64,000 nucleotides of DNA from JAOPZW01 sp963803375 (GCA_963803375.1 CAWDMB010000012.1:1-64000); one strand, 5' to 3'. Counted from the first letter of the stretch, positions 8,588 to 19,729 are shown. Numbers and translations: made by a program. Notes: a model not told the origin generated them from the letters alone.

Positions 8588-8640
8588 GGTTTCCTTCTCC
8601 TCCTCGGCGCTGAAAAGCACGGTCGTCTTTATTCGATCCC

Positions 8641-8664
8641 AAAGAATAGCACGATCGTTTCTTT
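8641..8664. promoter_or_regulatory. Putative TetR operator between divergent promoters
   Basis: The inverted repeat AAAGAA (8641-8646) / TTCTTT (8659-8664) lies between a minus-strand TATTCT (8643-8648) for the oxidoreductase and a plus-strand TATGCT (8664-8669) for the tetR gene. A repressor bound here would cover both -10 elements. Confidence 0.5.
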
Positions 8665-8669
8665 ATGCT
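8664..8669 (+). promoter_or_regulatory. -10 hexamer TATGCT, leaderless type
   Basis: TATGCT ends 6 bases before the GTG start at 8676, with no Shine-Dalgarno sequence between, so transcription should start at or next to the initiation codon. Confidence 0.55.
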
Positions 8670-8675
8670 TGACGG

Positions 8676-9281
8676 GTGGCGGTGAGCACCGAGACGCGCA
8701 CGAAGGGGGAGCGGACCCGGGCGGCGATCCTCGACGAGGCGGCGCGGCTGGCGACGGTCGTAGGGCTCGAGGGCCTCTCGATCGGCGGCCTCGCGAACGC
8801 GATCGGGCTGAGCAAGAGCGGCCTCTACGCCCACTTCGGCTCCAAACGGGAGCTGCAGCTGGCCACGATCGAGGACGCGCGGGAGACCTTCGTCGCGGAG
8901 GTGCTGCGGCCGGCGCTCCGCGCACCGAAGGGGATCCAGCGCCTGATCGCCGCCTGCGAGGAGTTCCTCTCGCACGTCGAGCGCCGCGTCTTCCCCGGCG
9001 GCTGCTTCTTCTCCGCGGCCGCGGCCGACGTCGGCACCCGACCCGGCCCGGTGCGTGACTCGATCGCCGCCCAGCAGCGCGAGTGGCTGGCGCTGCTCGA
9101 GCGGCTCGCGCGCGAGGCCGAGGAGCTCGGCGAGCTCGACCCGGGCACCGATCCCGCCCAGCTCGCCTTCGAGCTCCAAGCGCTGCTCGTCGCCGCCAAC
9201 ACAGCGTTCATCCTCCAGGGCGACGCGGGCGCATTCGAGCGGGCGCGCGCCGCGATTCGCGAGCGGCTCCGGGCCCGATGA
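8676..9281 (+). CDS. TetR/AcrR-family transcriptional regulator
   Basis: A 201-residue protein from GTG 8676. The N-terminal helix-turn-helix (residues about 10-57) shows TRAAILDEAARLATVVG, then LSIGGLANAIGLSKSGLYAH and FGSKRELQ, the TetR hallmark. The C-terminal ligand-binding half has the FFSAAAADVGTRPGPVRD segment seen in TetR_C_33-like members. It is probably an autorepressor that also controls the divergent oxidoreductase through the shared palindrome at 8641-8664. The inducer is unknown. Confidence 0.9.
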   Translation: MAVSTETRTKGERTRAAILDEAARLATVVGLEGLSIGGLANAIGLSKSGLYAHFGSKRELQLATIEDARETFVAEVLRPALRAPKGIQRLIAACEEFLSHVERRVFPGGCFFSAAAADVGTRPGPVRDSIAAQQREWLALLERLAREAEELGELDPGTDPAQLAFELQALLVAANTAFILQGDAGAFERARAAIRERLRAR

Positions 9282-9284
9282 CTG

Positions 9285-9490
9285 CGCCCCGTGAGCGCCA
9301 CGCGCTCCCGGTCGGCGACGAGCAGCCGGCTCGCGATCCCCAGCCCTGGCGCAGCTCGGTGAGCGCGTCGCAGGTTCGCGCGGGCGGCGTCCTCGGCGAT
9401 GTCAGGCCAGAACCGGCCTGCGGGCTCGCGCCGCGCATGGGAGCCCGGGTGCAGCGCCGGCCACGCGAGGAGTCGCGCGAACGACGCCCC
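9285..9490 (-). pseudogene. SARP/BTAD-type regulator N-terminal fragment, frameshifted
   Basis: Across three minus-strand frames the sequence reads ARLLAWPALHPGSHARREPA, GRFWPDIAEDAARANL, then DALTELRQG and IASRLLVADRERVALT. This is the winged-helix N-terminal domain of SARP-type activators, whose usual form is LLAWLALHPG, FWPD, ARxxLRxAL, ELR. No continuous frame exists, and the bacterial-activator TPR domain is missing. It is a decayed gene remnant beside the tetR gene. Confidence 0.6.
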
Positions 9491-9550
9491 TGCAGGATCG
9501 TGGGCCGATAGGCGCCTTGGGTCGGTAGCTCGACTCCCTCCTGGGCATGG

Positions 9551-9898
9551 TCAGCTCGCGGTATAACCGACGGTCTCGGCGGTCGGCGGCTTGTAGCCCG
9601 ATTCTCCCGCCTTCGTCATCGCAGCGATGCCTTCCTCGAAGGTCATCAGCGGAGTGGTCTTGACCGCCTTGACCGCGCCACCCGCTGAGACCGCCATCGA
9701 GAAGGCCGCGGCGCTCTCGTTGTCCGGCATCTCGAGCAACGCCACGATGTCGTAGTCCCCGAACGAGATCCACTGGTCGAGCTTTCCGCCGAGCCGCGTG
9801 ACAACCGGTCGCACCGCCTCCAGGCGGTTCTGCGGCTTCTTGACGAGAGCCTCCCAGCCCTCGGATGTGTAGGCGACCTGCACCAGATAATGCGCCAT
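9551..9898 (-). CDS. GYD-domain protein
   Basis: A 115-residue protein from ATG 9898 with a GGAGG site upstream. MAHYLVQVAYTSEGW, a central GDYDIVALLEMPD and a late FEEGIAAMTKAG match the GYD family, small ferredoxin-like (dimeric alpha/beta barrel) proteins related to DUF1330-type folds. Members occur as single-domain cytoplasmic proteins without an established biochemical role. It stands alone between the SARP remnant and mreB. The family assignment is firm; the function is unknown. Confidence 0.8.
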   Translation of the reverse strand: MAHYLVQVAYTSEGWEALVKKPQNRLEAVRPVVTRLGGKLDQWISFGDYDIVALLEMPDNESAAAFSMAVSAGGAVKAVKTTPLMTFEEGIAAMTKAGESGYKPPTAETVGYTAS

Positions 9899-10187
9899 TC
9901 GCTCCGCCTCCCCGGCGGCCGAAGTACTCTGAACGCAGCTTGACAGCTTGGGGCGTGGGCGACAATCTCGCGGCTGCTCCAATGACGAGAGCCCCTTCTT
10001 CGAGGACCCGGAGGAACGCGCACAAGCGGCCGCCAAGCCCGATTGATCGGGCAAGGGTAAGGAGCGAACAGGCCGCGCTTGACGAAGACGTTCGCGACTG
10101 CCGTGGGAACTGCAGTTTTCGTCGCAGGAGAGGGGCACTGTCGCCGGCTGCTACGGCGCTGGGCCTTGTGCCCCATATGACAAGTAA
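9899..10187. other. Intergenic region upstream of the GYD gene
   Basis: No gene supported. It must contain the promoter of the GYD gene. On the opposite strand there is a TTGACA at 9940-9945 with CAATCT 17 bases on, but no plus-strand gene follows. Confidence 0.4.
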
Positions 10188-10207
10188 GCGGCCGAATCCT
10201 CGGCCGC
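10188..10207 (-). terminator. Hairpin terminator downstream of mreB
   Basis: Perfect 8-bp stem GCGGCCGA-ATCC-TCGGCCGC, about 60 bases past the mreB stop on the minus strand and followed there by TTACTTGTC. Confidence 0.6.
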
Positions 10208-10269
10208 GCGGGCGGCAGATCACGGCAACCGCGCGTGGTGTGGCCGGGCCCGGCGAGATTCCTCGCCAA

Positions 10270-11340
10270 TCACGGGCGCGCGCGCCTCGCCGACGTCCTC
10301 GACCGGGCGAGCACGTCGAGCTCCTCGAGCGCGTGCCCGGCGCCCACGGCCACGCAGGTCAGTGGTGACTCGGCGAGGTGGACCGGCATCCCCGTGTGGG
10401 CATTGACGCGCTCGGCGAACTCGTGCAGCAGTGACCCGCCGCCGGCCAGCAGGATCCCGTCGGTGACGATGTCGCCCGACAGCTCCGGCGGCGTCTCCTC
10501 GAGCGTCTCCTGCAGCGCTGCGAGGATCTCCGACAGCGGACCGTCGATCGCTCGGCGAACCTCGGCGCTGCCGAGGCGAATCGTGCGCGGTAGTCCGGAC
10601 AGTAGGTCGCGGCCGCGAACCTCGGCCTCGATCTCGGGCGTAAACGGAGCCGCGGAGCCGATCGCGAGCTTGATCGCCTCCGCGCTGTGCGAGCCGATCG
10701 CCATGCGGTGGGTGTTGCGGATGTGGGCCCCGATCGCCTCGTCGAGGTCATAACCGCCGACCCGCACCGAGCGCGACACGACGATCTCACCGAGTGAGAT
10801 CACCGCCACCTCACTCGTGCCGCCGCCGACGTCAACGATCATCCGCCCCACCGGCTCGGCGATCGACACGCCCGCGCCGATCGCGGCCGCCAACGGCTCC
10901 TCGATGAGGTGCACCTCGCGCGCGCCGGCCGACAGCGACGCCTCCTCGATCGCGCGGCGCTCGACGTCCGTGATCCCCGAAGGCGCGCACATCACGAGCC
11001 TGGGACGCGCCCACCTGCTGCGCACGACCTTGGCGATGAATTGGCGGAGCATCTGCTCGGTGACGTCGAAGTCGGCGATCACGCCGTGGCGCAAGGGCCG
11101 GGTGGCCGAGATCGCAGCGGGGGTGCGGCCGATCATCCGCTCGGCCTCCGTGCCCACCGCGTACACCTCGCCGGCGCGCTCGTCGATCGCCACCACCGAC
11201 GGCTCGGACAGAACGATCCCCACCCCGCGCACGTACACGACGGTGTTCGCCGTCCCGAGGTCGATGGCGATGTCGCCCGCCGACCCGCCGCCCGACAGCG
11301 CGGGCAACCAGCGCCTCCGGCGTGCACCGTTCAACGCCAT
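10270..11340 (-). CDS. mreB: MreB-family actin-like protein
   Basis: A 356-residue protein with the actin-fold signatures: DIAIDLGTANTVVYV (phosphate 1), IVDVGGGTSEVAVI (phosphate 2) and GILLAGGGSLLHEF (adenosine). MreB polymers position cell-wall elongation enzymes beneath the membrane. It is about normal family length but is not followed by mreC, mreD or a PBP2 gene, so it is probably a second or solitary paralogue rather than the main rod operon. GGAGGG sits directly against ATG 11340; a TTG two codons later has better spacing and could be the real start. A hairpin terminator follows. Confidence 0.88.
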   Translation of the reverse strand: MALNGARRRRWLPALSGGGSAGDIAIDLGTANTVVYVRGVGIVLSEPSVVAIDERAGEVYAVGTEAERMIGRTPAAISATRPLRHGVIADFDVTEQMLRQFIAKVVRSRWARPRLVMCAPSGITDVERRAIEEASLSAGAREVHLIEEPLAAAIGAGVSIAEPVGRMIVDVGGGTSEVAVISLGEIVVSRSVRVGGYDLDEAIGAHIRNTHRMAIGSHSAEAIKLAIGSAAPFTPEIEAEVRGRDLLSGLPRTIRLGSAEVRRAIDGPLSEILAALQETLEETPPELSGDIVTDGILLAGGGSLLHEFAERVNAHTGMPVHLAESPLTCVAVGAGHALEELDVLARSRTSARRARP

Positions 11341-11396
11341 CCCTCCAGGGTGCCAGACCTGTCCGAGCCGTACTTACCGACTCGCAGACCGAGCGT

Positions 11397-12278
11397 TCAC
11401 GGGATCGCGAAGACGTGGACCGACTGGTCCTTGGCGCGGCAGCGCGCTCGCTGCTCGCCCGGCTTCGCCCGATCGGAGACGATCACGACCTGGTCCTCGA
11501 ACAGCCAAGAGACCCCTTCAACGTTGCAGTAGACAGTGCGTCCGTCCGCGTCGGTGGGGAACGCGAACGGCGTGCCGTCGCCGACTACCTCCCAGGCCGA
11601 CGGCGCGAGCCTGCCGAGCCACAGCGCCGAGGACTCCTGCGAGACGACGCACAGCCGCTCGCCGTCGATCGCCAGGCTGCTGAAGTCCTCGAACCACAGC
11701 GATGCGGGCAGCCTGATGGTGTCGACGTGCTCCCACTCGTTCTCGCGCGTGGCGAAGACCTGGATCCTGCCGCCGCCCGGCCGCCAGCCGGCTGCGCCGC
11801 TCCGGCAGCGGTTGCCTTCGCACAGCCCCAGCAGGTAGAGCTTGCCGTCGCGCCGCACGCAGCTCAGGCCCTCGAGGCCCTTGTTGCGGGCAGGCAACGG
11901 AAAGTCGAGCCAGCCGCTCGAGAGGTAGCGAAGGTCCCGGTCGTACTCGCGCACCTTCGCGACGTTCTCACCGCCGCGCGGCAGCGCCTCGATGAGGACG
12001 AAGAACCGTCTCGAGACCGGGTCGTAGGCGATGTCCTCGTAGCCGGTGTCATCCGCTCGCTCTTGGTCGATGAGGCGGTCGGCGGCGCCTCGCGGGTCGA
12101 GGCCGATGCCGAGGCGGCCGAACCGGGGCGTGTTGTCGAAGATCACGTACAGGACGTCGTCCACGGCGACCACCCCGCTCGCCTCGAGGCGTTCGTCCGC
12201 GTCGGCGTCGAGCAGGTCCGCGACCTTGGCCTCGGCGCGCAGCTCGAGCTGCGCGACCTGCGCGGGCATCGCGCTCAC
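11397..12278 (-). CDS. Predicted beta-propeller protein (phytase/SdiA-regulated-like)
   Basis: A 293-residue protein with repeated beta-strand blocks: ASGVVAVDDVLYVIFDNT, GYEDIAYDPVSRRFFVLIE, GLEGLSCVRRDGKLYLLGL, FSSLAIDGERLCVVSQ, and VEGVSWLFEDQVVIVSD. The G-x-E-x-[IL] plus D-x-x-[KR] pattern is that of esterase-like phytase and SdiA-regulated propellers. No signal peptide is seen. It starts 15 bases after the CotH gene on the same strand, so the two are surely one operon, suggesting it works with the CotH kinase-like protein. A catalytic role is not demonstrated by the sequence. Confidence 0.65.
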   Translation of the reverse strand: MSAMPAQVAQLELRAEAKVADLLDADADERLEASGVVAVDDVLYVIFDNTPRFGRLGIGLDPRGAADRLIDQERADDTGYEDIAYDPVSRRFFVLIEALPRGGENVAKVREYDRDLRYLSSGWLDFPLPARNKGLEGLSCVRRDGKLYLLGLCEGNRCRSGAAGWRPGGGRIQVFATRENEWEHVDTIRLPASLWFEDFSSLAIDGERLCVVSQESSALWLGRLAPSAWEVVGDGTPFAFPTDADGRTVYCNVEGVSWLFEDQVVIVSDRAKPGEQRARCRAKDQSVHVFAIP

Positions 12279-12293
12279 CTCTGACCGGCGCGC

Positions 12294-14057
12294 TCAGGCA
12301 TCGGGCAGCGTCTCCATGACGCCGGTGAACGTCGCGCCGCTCGCCCCGCTGGGGAACGTCGCCCGCAACGCCTCGAGCTGCCGGCGCGCCTGGTCGCGAC
12401 GCATCCGCACGTAATGGACGATGCCCTCGACGTGGGCGTCGCCGTGGCGGACCTCGTTCTGCAGGCAGCCGGTGCGATACACCTCGTCGTTGGTGAACTG
12501 CCGCCCGGTGAACGGCGGACCCGACGGCGTGTCGGATTCCAGATAGGCGGCGTGGCGGACGCGCTCCCACAGGCCGGGCCCGCCGTCCGGACCGAGCTTG
12601 GCCGCGATCTTGTCGGGGTCGAACACGGTTTCGAGCAGGTGCTCGAGGTGGTCGAGGTAGTACTGGCAGAAGTCGTGGTTGCGCAGGACGTTCTGCACGA
12701 GCGGGATCCGCGAGGTCTCGCCGGGCGCGTGCGTCTGCTTGCAGTAGTTGCGCGTGTTGGCGGCCCAGTCGACGACGTCGGTGTCCTGCCACTCGGTGGC
12801 GAAGTAGTCGATCCCGAAGCTGTTGTCGTAGTCCCACGGCAGCAGGACGAAGTAGGGGGACTCGACGAAGCTCTCCCTGGCTCCCTTGCGCCCGGCGTTG
12901 TAGAGGTAGTAGTTGGCCGGCGTGGCGAAGTAGTTGTCCCAGCTTCCCGCGAGCAGGTTGACGCCCGCCCAGCGCAGGAAGGCGGGCATGCTCATGACGG
13001 CATCCAGGGATGCGCGGTAGTCGTCGGAGGCGAAGCGCTCGTCGCCACCGGACAGGCCGACTCCGTCGATCCGCCTGATCAGCTCCGCGAGGTCGTCGTA
13101 GGTGTTCGCCTGCGCGTCGTCCTCGTTGGACTTCAGGCGATAGCTGCGATCGTCGATCGACTTCGCCTTGAAGTACTGGCGGCCGCTGTCGTCACCGTCC
13201 TCGCCGACCCGACGCTCGAGCGTCGCGCAGCCGATGTCGTCGCAATAGGCCTTGTAGAGGTTGCCGCCATCGTTGCCGCCGAAGTGATCCTTGAGCATTC
13301 GGCGGTCGACCTGCTCGACGAGGAAGAACAGCCCCCTGTAGCGGTCGTTGATCGCGAGCTTGGCGTAGGTGTGGCGCGACGCCGGCACGCCGGCACCCGC
13401 GAAGAGCTGCCACGCCAGCGCCTCGCGCATCTGGGCGGGGTCGTTGTACATCGCCTTGAGGTTCAGGCGCGACATGTCGACGAGCCGCTGGTCGTCGCCA
13501 CCGATCTCGAAGTTGACCTTCCACGAGCGCTTCGGCGCGCGCAGCGTGCGGTTGCCGCTGTTCATCAGCGAGAACGTCGGCGTCGCGAACAGGACGCCCT
13601 CCTGCTCGGGCGGCGGCACGTGCCTGGCGTCGGCGGGATCGCTGGGCCACAGCGCAAGCCGCGCATCGCCTGAGGCCTCAACCGGCTCCTCGGGCGTCAG
13701 ATGGTCCGCCGGCCAGCCGGCGACACTGATCACGTACATGGGCTCGTCGAAGAACTCGGCCTTGCCCGTCGACGCCCTCAAGTACTGCTCCACGGCCTGG
13801 CCGGCAGCGGTCGGTCCGGCACCGTCGGCGCGCAGTCGCAATGTCGCGGGCCCCGCGAGCGAATCCGGCTCGCGCAGCAGCGCGTCGAACAGCGCCGAGT
13901 ACTCCGCCTTCGTCCGCAGCGAGGCGTCGCCGCGTCCCACCTGCTCGTTGACCTGCTCGGCAACGGTGCGTGCGTGCCCGCGCGACAGGTCGGTGACCAC
14001 CACCGCGCGGGCCTTGAACAGATCGACGAAATGGCGCTTGTCGAGCGTTTCGTCCAT
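12294..14057 (-). CDS. CotH kinase-family protein
   Basis: A 587-residue protein matching the CotH domain: LKAMYNDPAQMREALAWQLF, then HTYAKLAINDRYRGLFFLVE and QVDRRMLKDHFG. The catalytic-core DxD-type motif LPWDYDNSFG follows, with a TxxRNY segment later. CotH proteins are atypical secretory or cell-surface protein kinases best known from spore coats. This bacterium shows no sporulation genes nearby, so the role is probably phosphorylation of another protein, perhaps related to its operon partner downstream. No N-terminal signal peptide is visible. The charged N-terminus (residues 1-60) lies outside the usual domain. Confidence 0.85.
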   Translation of the reverse strand: MDETLDKRHFVDLFKARAVVVTDLSRGHARTVAEQVNEQVGRGDASLRTKAEYSALFDALLREPDSLAGPATLRLRADGAGPTAAGQAVEQYLRASTGKAEFFDEPMYVISVAGWPADHLTPEEPVEASGDARLALWPSDPADARHVPPPEQEGVLFATPTFSLMNSGNRTLRAPKRSWKVNFEIGGDDQRLVDMSRLNLKAMYNDPAQMREALAWQLFAGAGVPASRHTYAKLAINDRYRGLFFLVEQVDRRMLKDHFGGNDGGNLYKAYCDDIGCATLERRVGEDGDDSGRQYFKAKSIDDRSYRLKSNEDDAQANTYDDLAELIRRIDGVGLSGGDERFASDDYRASLDAVMSMPAFLRWAGVNLLAGSWDNYFATPANYYLYNAGRKGARESFVESPYFVLLPWDYDNSFGIDYFATEWQDTDVVDWAANTRNYCKQTHAPGETSRIPLVQNVLRNHDFCQYYLDHLEHLLETVFDPDKIAAKLGPDGGPGLWERVRHAAYLESDTPSGPPFTGRQFTNDEVYRTGCLQNEVRHGDAHVEGIVHYVRMRRDQARRQLEALRATFPSGASGATFTGVMETLPDA

Positions 14058-14203
14058 GGCGTCGCCTACCAGGCCGGCGTGGCACCGCGCGCGAGATTGT
14101 GCGATGTCGTGCAGCTTTCGGGGCGCGAGCGACGCTGAAACGGCAGCACAGCGCCGGAGCGGCGCTTGCGTACGTGGTCACCGCTCGCGGGCACGGGCGC
14201 AGG

Positions 14204-16411
<2,208 letters not shown>

Positions 16412-16456
16412 CCGGTAGGTGCCTCCGGCCGCCGTCCCGAACCGCGGACAGGAGCC

Positions 16457-16669
16457 CTACTCGGCGCCCGCGCGCGCCGCGTGTGGGTTCGCCCGCGCGC
16501 GTCGCCTCGCCGTGATGCTCCGGTTCGCTCGCCTGAGCCCGGGCAGCTCCGCTGGGTCGGGGGTATCCGCCTCGAGGGCATCGGCCAGGCGTAGCGACAT
16601 CTGCCTCCAGGCGTGCTCACGAATCAAGTCCGCAACCTGGTCTGCTGTCATGAGCGACGCACGCTCCAT
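16457..16669 (-). CDS. Small uncharacterised protein
   Basis: A 70-residue protein from ATG 16669 with a strong GGAGGGGG site 7 bases upstream. The sequence MERASLMTADQVADLIREHA has a helical N-terminal half and a very basic tail (ITARRRARANPHAAR) that could bind nucleic acid. It lies 45 bases upstream of glgB on the same strand and is probably co-transcribed with it. I do not recognise the family. The ribosome site is the main reason for believing it is real. Confidence 0.5.
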   Translation of the reverse strand: MERASLMTADQVADLIREHAWRQMSLRLADALEADTPDPAELPGLRRANRSITARRRARANPHAARAGAE

Positions 16670-16970
16670 CGTCGGACCCCCTCCGTTCGCTTGAGCGCGA
16701 TCCTCTCTGCTCGAGCGCCGGCGCGCAAGCGCCAACTCGGGGTCGGCGTCGCGCAACCGGGCACTGCATAGCGCTCGCCTCGAGCAACGGCGATCGGTCG
16801 TTGGGACATCGACCGACTCGATCGTGCCTGTTGGGCCGGTCTTCGTCGTCGCCGTGAACGTCCAAGCGCGCCGCCACCTGCTCCTCCTCGGGACCGGCGT
16901 CGAGCACCGCGCGACACGCAGACGGCGCTCTCGAAGAAGGCGGCCGCCCGTGCGATCCTGGGTGGCGAGC

Positions 16971-17906
16971 ATGTACGCCTTCGTCTGCACCGGCGACCGG
17001 CTGATGGCGCTCCGGCGCGACGGCCGGTCGTGGAGCGCTGCGTCCGCGCTGGAGGGCGTGGGCGCCCGCTGCGTCGCCACCGACGGCATGCGCGTGCTCG
17101 TCGGCACGCGGCGAGACGGCGCGTTCCTCAGCGCCGACGCGGGCGCGTCGTGGGAGCAGGTCGAGCTGCCCGAGACGGACGTCTTCTCGGTCGCGATCAG
17201 CGCGGCCGACGGAGCGCTGTACGCCGGCACCGAGCCGAGCCGCCTGTTCGTCGCCCGCGACGGCGCGACGTGGGCGGAGCTCGAGGCGCTCCAGGACATC
17301 CCGTCGCGTGGCCGGTGGAGCTTCCCGCCGCGGCCGTGGACGCACCATGTGCGCTGGATCGCGCCCGACCCGCACCGCGCCGAGCGGCTGCTGGTGGGCA
17401 TCGAGCTCGGCGGCCTCATGCACTCCGACGACGGCGGCGCGACGTTCTCGGACCACCGGCCGGGCGCGAAGCTCGACGCGCACAGCCTGGCCTGGCACCC
17501 GCGTGCGGAGGGCCGGGCCTACCAGGCGGCGGGCGACGGCGCCGCTTGGAGCCGCGACGGCGGCCGTACCTGGGAGGCGGCCGACGCCGGCCGCGAGCTC
17601 CGCTATTGCTGGGCGGTCGCGGTCGATCCCGTCGACCCCGAGCGCTGGTACGTGTCCGCCGCCTCGGGCCCGCGAGACGCGCACAGCGGCGACGGCGCCC
17701 GTGGACGTCTCTACCGTTGGGAGGACTCGTGGCGGGCGCTCGCGCTGCCGCCCGACTCGATGCCGTACGCGCTGGCCGCGAGCGACGGCGAGCTGCTCGC
17801 CGGGATGGCCGACGGGCGCATCCTGAGCAGCGGCGACGGCGGCGAGAGCTGGCACGAGATCGGCGTGCGCGTCGCCGCGGTCACCGCGATGGCGGCCGCC
17901 GGGTAA
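16971..17906 (+). CDS. BNR/Asp-box beta-propeller (sialidase-like fold) protein
   Basis: A 311-residue protein from ATG 16971 with at least four Asp-box repeats (S-x-D-x-G-x-x-W/F): SADAGASW, SDDGGATF, SRDGGRTW and SSGDGGESW, each closing a propeller blade. The fold matches sialidase or photosystem-stability-factor-like propellers, often annotated glycosyl hydrolase. The sialidase Arg triad is not evident, so an enzymatic role is unsupported. No signal peptide is visible. It is monocistronic, facing away from the glgB strand. Confidence 0.8.
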   Translation: MYAFVCTGDRLMALRRDGRSWSAASALEGVGARCVATDGMRVLVGTRRDGAFLSADAGASWEQVELPETDVFSVAISAADGALYAGTEPSRLFVARDGATWAELEALQDIPSRGRWSFPPRPWTHHVRWIAPDPHRAERLLVGIELGGLMHSDDGGATFSDHRPGAKLDAHSLAWHPRAEGRAYQAAGDGAAWSRDGGRTWEAADAGRELRYCWAVAVDPVDPERWYVSAASGPRDAHSGDGARGRLYRWEDSWRALALPPDSMPYALAASDGELLAGMADGRILSSGDGGESWHEIGVRVAAVTAMAAAG

Positions 17907-18064
17907 GCCGCTCGGCGTGCGTGCGGCGGGACGCGCCGCCGAAGCTAGCACTCCGCCTTGCGCCGGACGGTGCGCGCACAGCATCGAGCGCGCCCCCCCA
18001 CTGCGCTCCGTCCAACAGCCGCGGTCACGCCGGCGTGAGCGGCGCCGCTCGGCTCCAGCCATGC

Positions 18065-18676
18065 TCAATACTCCTTGACGACGGCATACATGACGCGCTC
18101 GGCCGCGTCGGCGGCGCCTTCGCCCATCCGCGAGCAGCGTCGGTAGAGCTCGCGCCGTGCGATCACGTCGCGCAGGTCGTCGGACTGCAGGAGCGCCGCC
18201 ATGCCGGCGCGGTAGGCGCGCTCGAGCCGGCGCTCGGCCTTGATCGCGGCATCGGCCGGGGCGGTCTGGTCGCGCTCGTCGTCTCCGAGCCGCGCGACCG
18301 CGTCATCGAGATGACGGACGGCCTCGGCCAGCAGGGCCGCCATTCGCGCGAGCGCGTCGTCGGGCGGGCACGCCATGTCCCGCGACTCGTTGATCGCGTC
18401 CTTGGCGTGGTTGAGGATCCAGTCGACCCCGCGTGACAGCGTGAAGACGTCCTCGGGTTCGAGCGGCGTGACGAAGGCGGCCTGGAGCGAGAGGAGCACC
18501 TCGCGCTTGGCGGCGTCGGCGCGGTGCTCGCACGCGCGCACGATGTCGGCCGCGCCGGCGTCGCCGCCGGCCCACGCCGCGAAGGCGTCGGTCCCCTCCA
18601 CCGTCACCGCCAGCTGGCGCCGCAGGAGACCGAGCACGTCGGGCGTCTCGGGCAGAAACCAGTGCCGGCTCCTCAC
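18065..18676 (-). CDS. DUF47/PhoU-like partner of the phosphate transporter
   Basis: A 203-residue all-helical protein from GTG 18676, whose start overlaps the PiT stop codon (GTGA). Sequence landmarks are RHWFLPETPDVLGLLRRQL, REVLLSLQAAFVTPLEPEDV and LSRGVDWILNHAKDAINESR, the DUF47 (TIGR00153) pattern. DUF47 proteins resemble PhoU and are encoded beside low-affinity PiT transporters, whose activity they are thought to tune. The translational overlap implies coupled synthesis with PiT. Confidence 0.88.
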   Translation of the reverse strand: MRSRHWFLPETPDVLGLLRRQLAVTVEGTDAFAAWAGGDAGAADIVRACEHRADAAKREVLLSLQAAFVTPLEPEDVFTLSRGVDWILNHAKDAINESRDMACPPDDALARMAALLAEAVRHLDDAVARLGDDERDQTAPADAAIKAERRLERAYRAGMAALLQSDDLRDVIARRELYRRCSRMGEGAADAAERVMYAVVKEY

Positions 18677-19683
18677 GTGAGCCACGTCCAGACGACGAGC
18701 GCGATCGCCCCGAGGGCGGCGGTCACCGGCAGCGTGACCAGCCACGCCAGGCCCATGTGGCTCACGGTCGCCCAGTTGACGTGATGCCACCGCCGGCGCC
18801 CGCCGCCGACGCCGACGACGGAGGAGGCCACCACCTGGCTCGTGGAGACCGGTCCGCCGACGAGCGACGCGCCAAGGATGACGCCCGCCGCGGCTCCGCT
18901 GCTGGCGAGGCCGCCGACGGCCCGGATCGGGTAGATCCGCCGGCCGACGGTGCGCGCGATCCGCCAGCCGCCGAAGGTGGTGCCGACCGTGAGCGCGGCG
19001 GCGCAACCGAGCTCGACCCACGTCGGAGGAGCCAGGTGCCCGATGCGGCCGTCGGCGACGAGCAGCGCCGCGACGACGCCGGCCGCCTTCTGTGCGTCGT
19101 TCGAGCCGTGGCTGAAGGCCAGCGCGGCCGCCGTCGCCCACTGGCCCCAGCGCACCGGCCCCCGCCAGCGCCGGGTCGCGCGGCGGCTCGCCGAGCGCAG
19201 CGCCCGGATGCCGGCGAACGCCGCGAGGGCTCCGAGGACCGGCGACGCGGCGAGCGCGATGAGCGTGCCGAACACGCCCACGGGGCGCAGGCCGTCGAGC
19301 CCGCCCCAGCGGATCGCGTCGAGGCCGCCCTCGACCACCCCGGCGCCGACGAGCCCGCCGACGAGCGCGTGGCCGGAGCTCGCCGGCAGGCCGAGCCACC
19401 AGGTCAAGACGTTCCAGGTGACCGCGGCGAGCAGCCCGGCCCCGATGACCTGGATCGCCCTCGCGGGCGGGAGCGTCACGATGCCGCCGATCGTATCCGC
19501 GACCGCGGCGCCCACCACGAGCGGCCCGAGGAGGTTGAAGACCGCCGCCAGCACGACGGCCTGCAGCGGTCGCGCGGCCCGGGTCGCGACGAGCGTGGCG
19601 ATCGCGTTCGACGCATCGTGAGCGCCGTTCGTCACCGCGAAGGCGAAGGCCAGCGCCATGGCAACCGCGAACCCGTCGTCCAC
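18673..19683 (-). CDS. pit: Inorganic phosphate transporter, PiT family
   Basis: A 336-residue integral membrane protein with about ten hydrophobic segments. The two inverted PiT signature motifs are present: TNGAHDASNAIAT near residue 18 and FSHGSNDAQKAAG in the second half, which form the phosphate and cation site. It imports phosphate with metal ions or protons. It overlaps the DUF47 partner gene downstream. Directly upstream lies the remnant of an alpha/beta hydrolase gene. Confidence 0.95.
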   Translation of the reverse strand: MDDGFAVAMALAFAFAVTNGAHDASNAIATLVATRAARPLQAVVLAAVFNLLGPLVVGAAVADTIGGIVTLPPARAIQVIGAGLLAAVTWNVLTWWLGLPASSGHALVGGLVGAGVVEGGLDAIRWGGLDGLRPVGVFGTLIALAASPVLGALAAFAGIRALRSASRRATRRWRGPVRWGQWATAAALAFSHGSNDAQKAAGVVAALLVADGRIGHLAPPTWVELGCAAALTVGTTFGGWRIARTVGRRIYPIRAVGGLASSGAAAGVILGASLVGGPVSTSQVVASSVVGVGGGRRRWHHVNWATVSHMGLAWLVTLPVTAALGAIALVVWTWLT

Positions 19684-19729
19684 CGGGCGACTCTACGGCT
19701 CCGTGTGGACCTGCCCGGCTGCCAAGTCC

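Noticed and set aside
9940..9968. TTGACA followed by CAATCT at 17 bases (plus strand)
   Set aside because: Looks like a vegetative promoter, but nothing convincing is encoded downstream on that strand.
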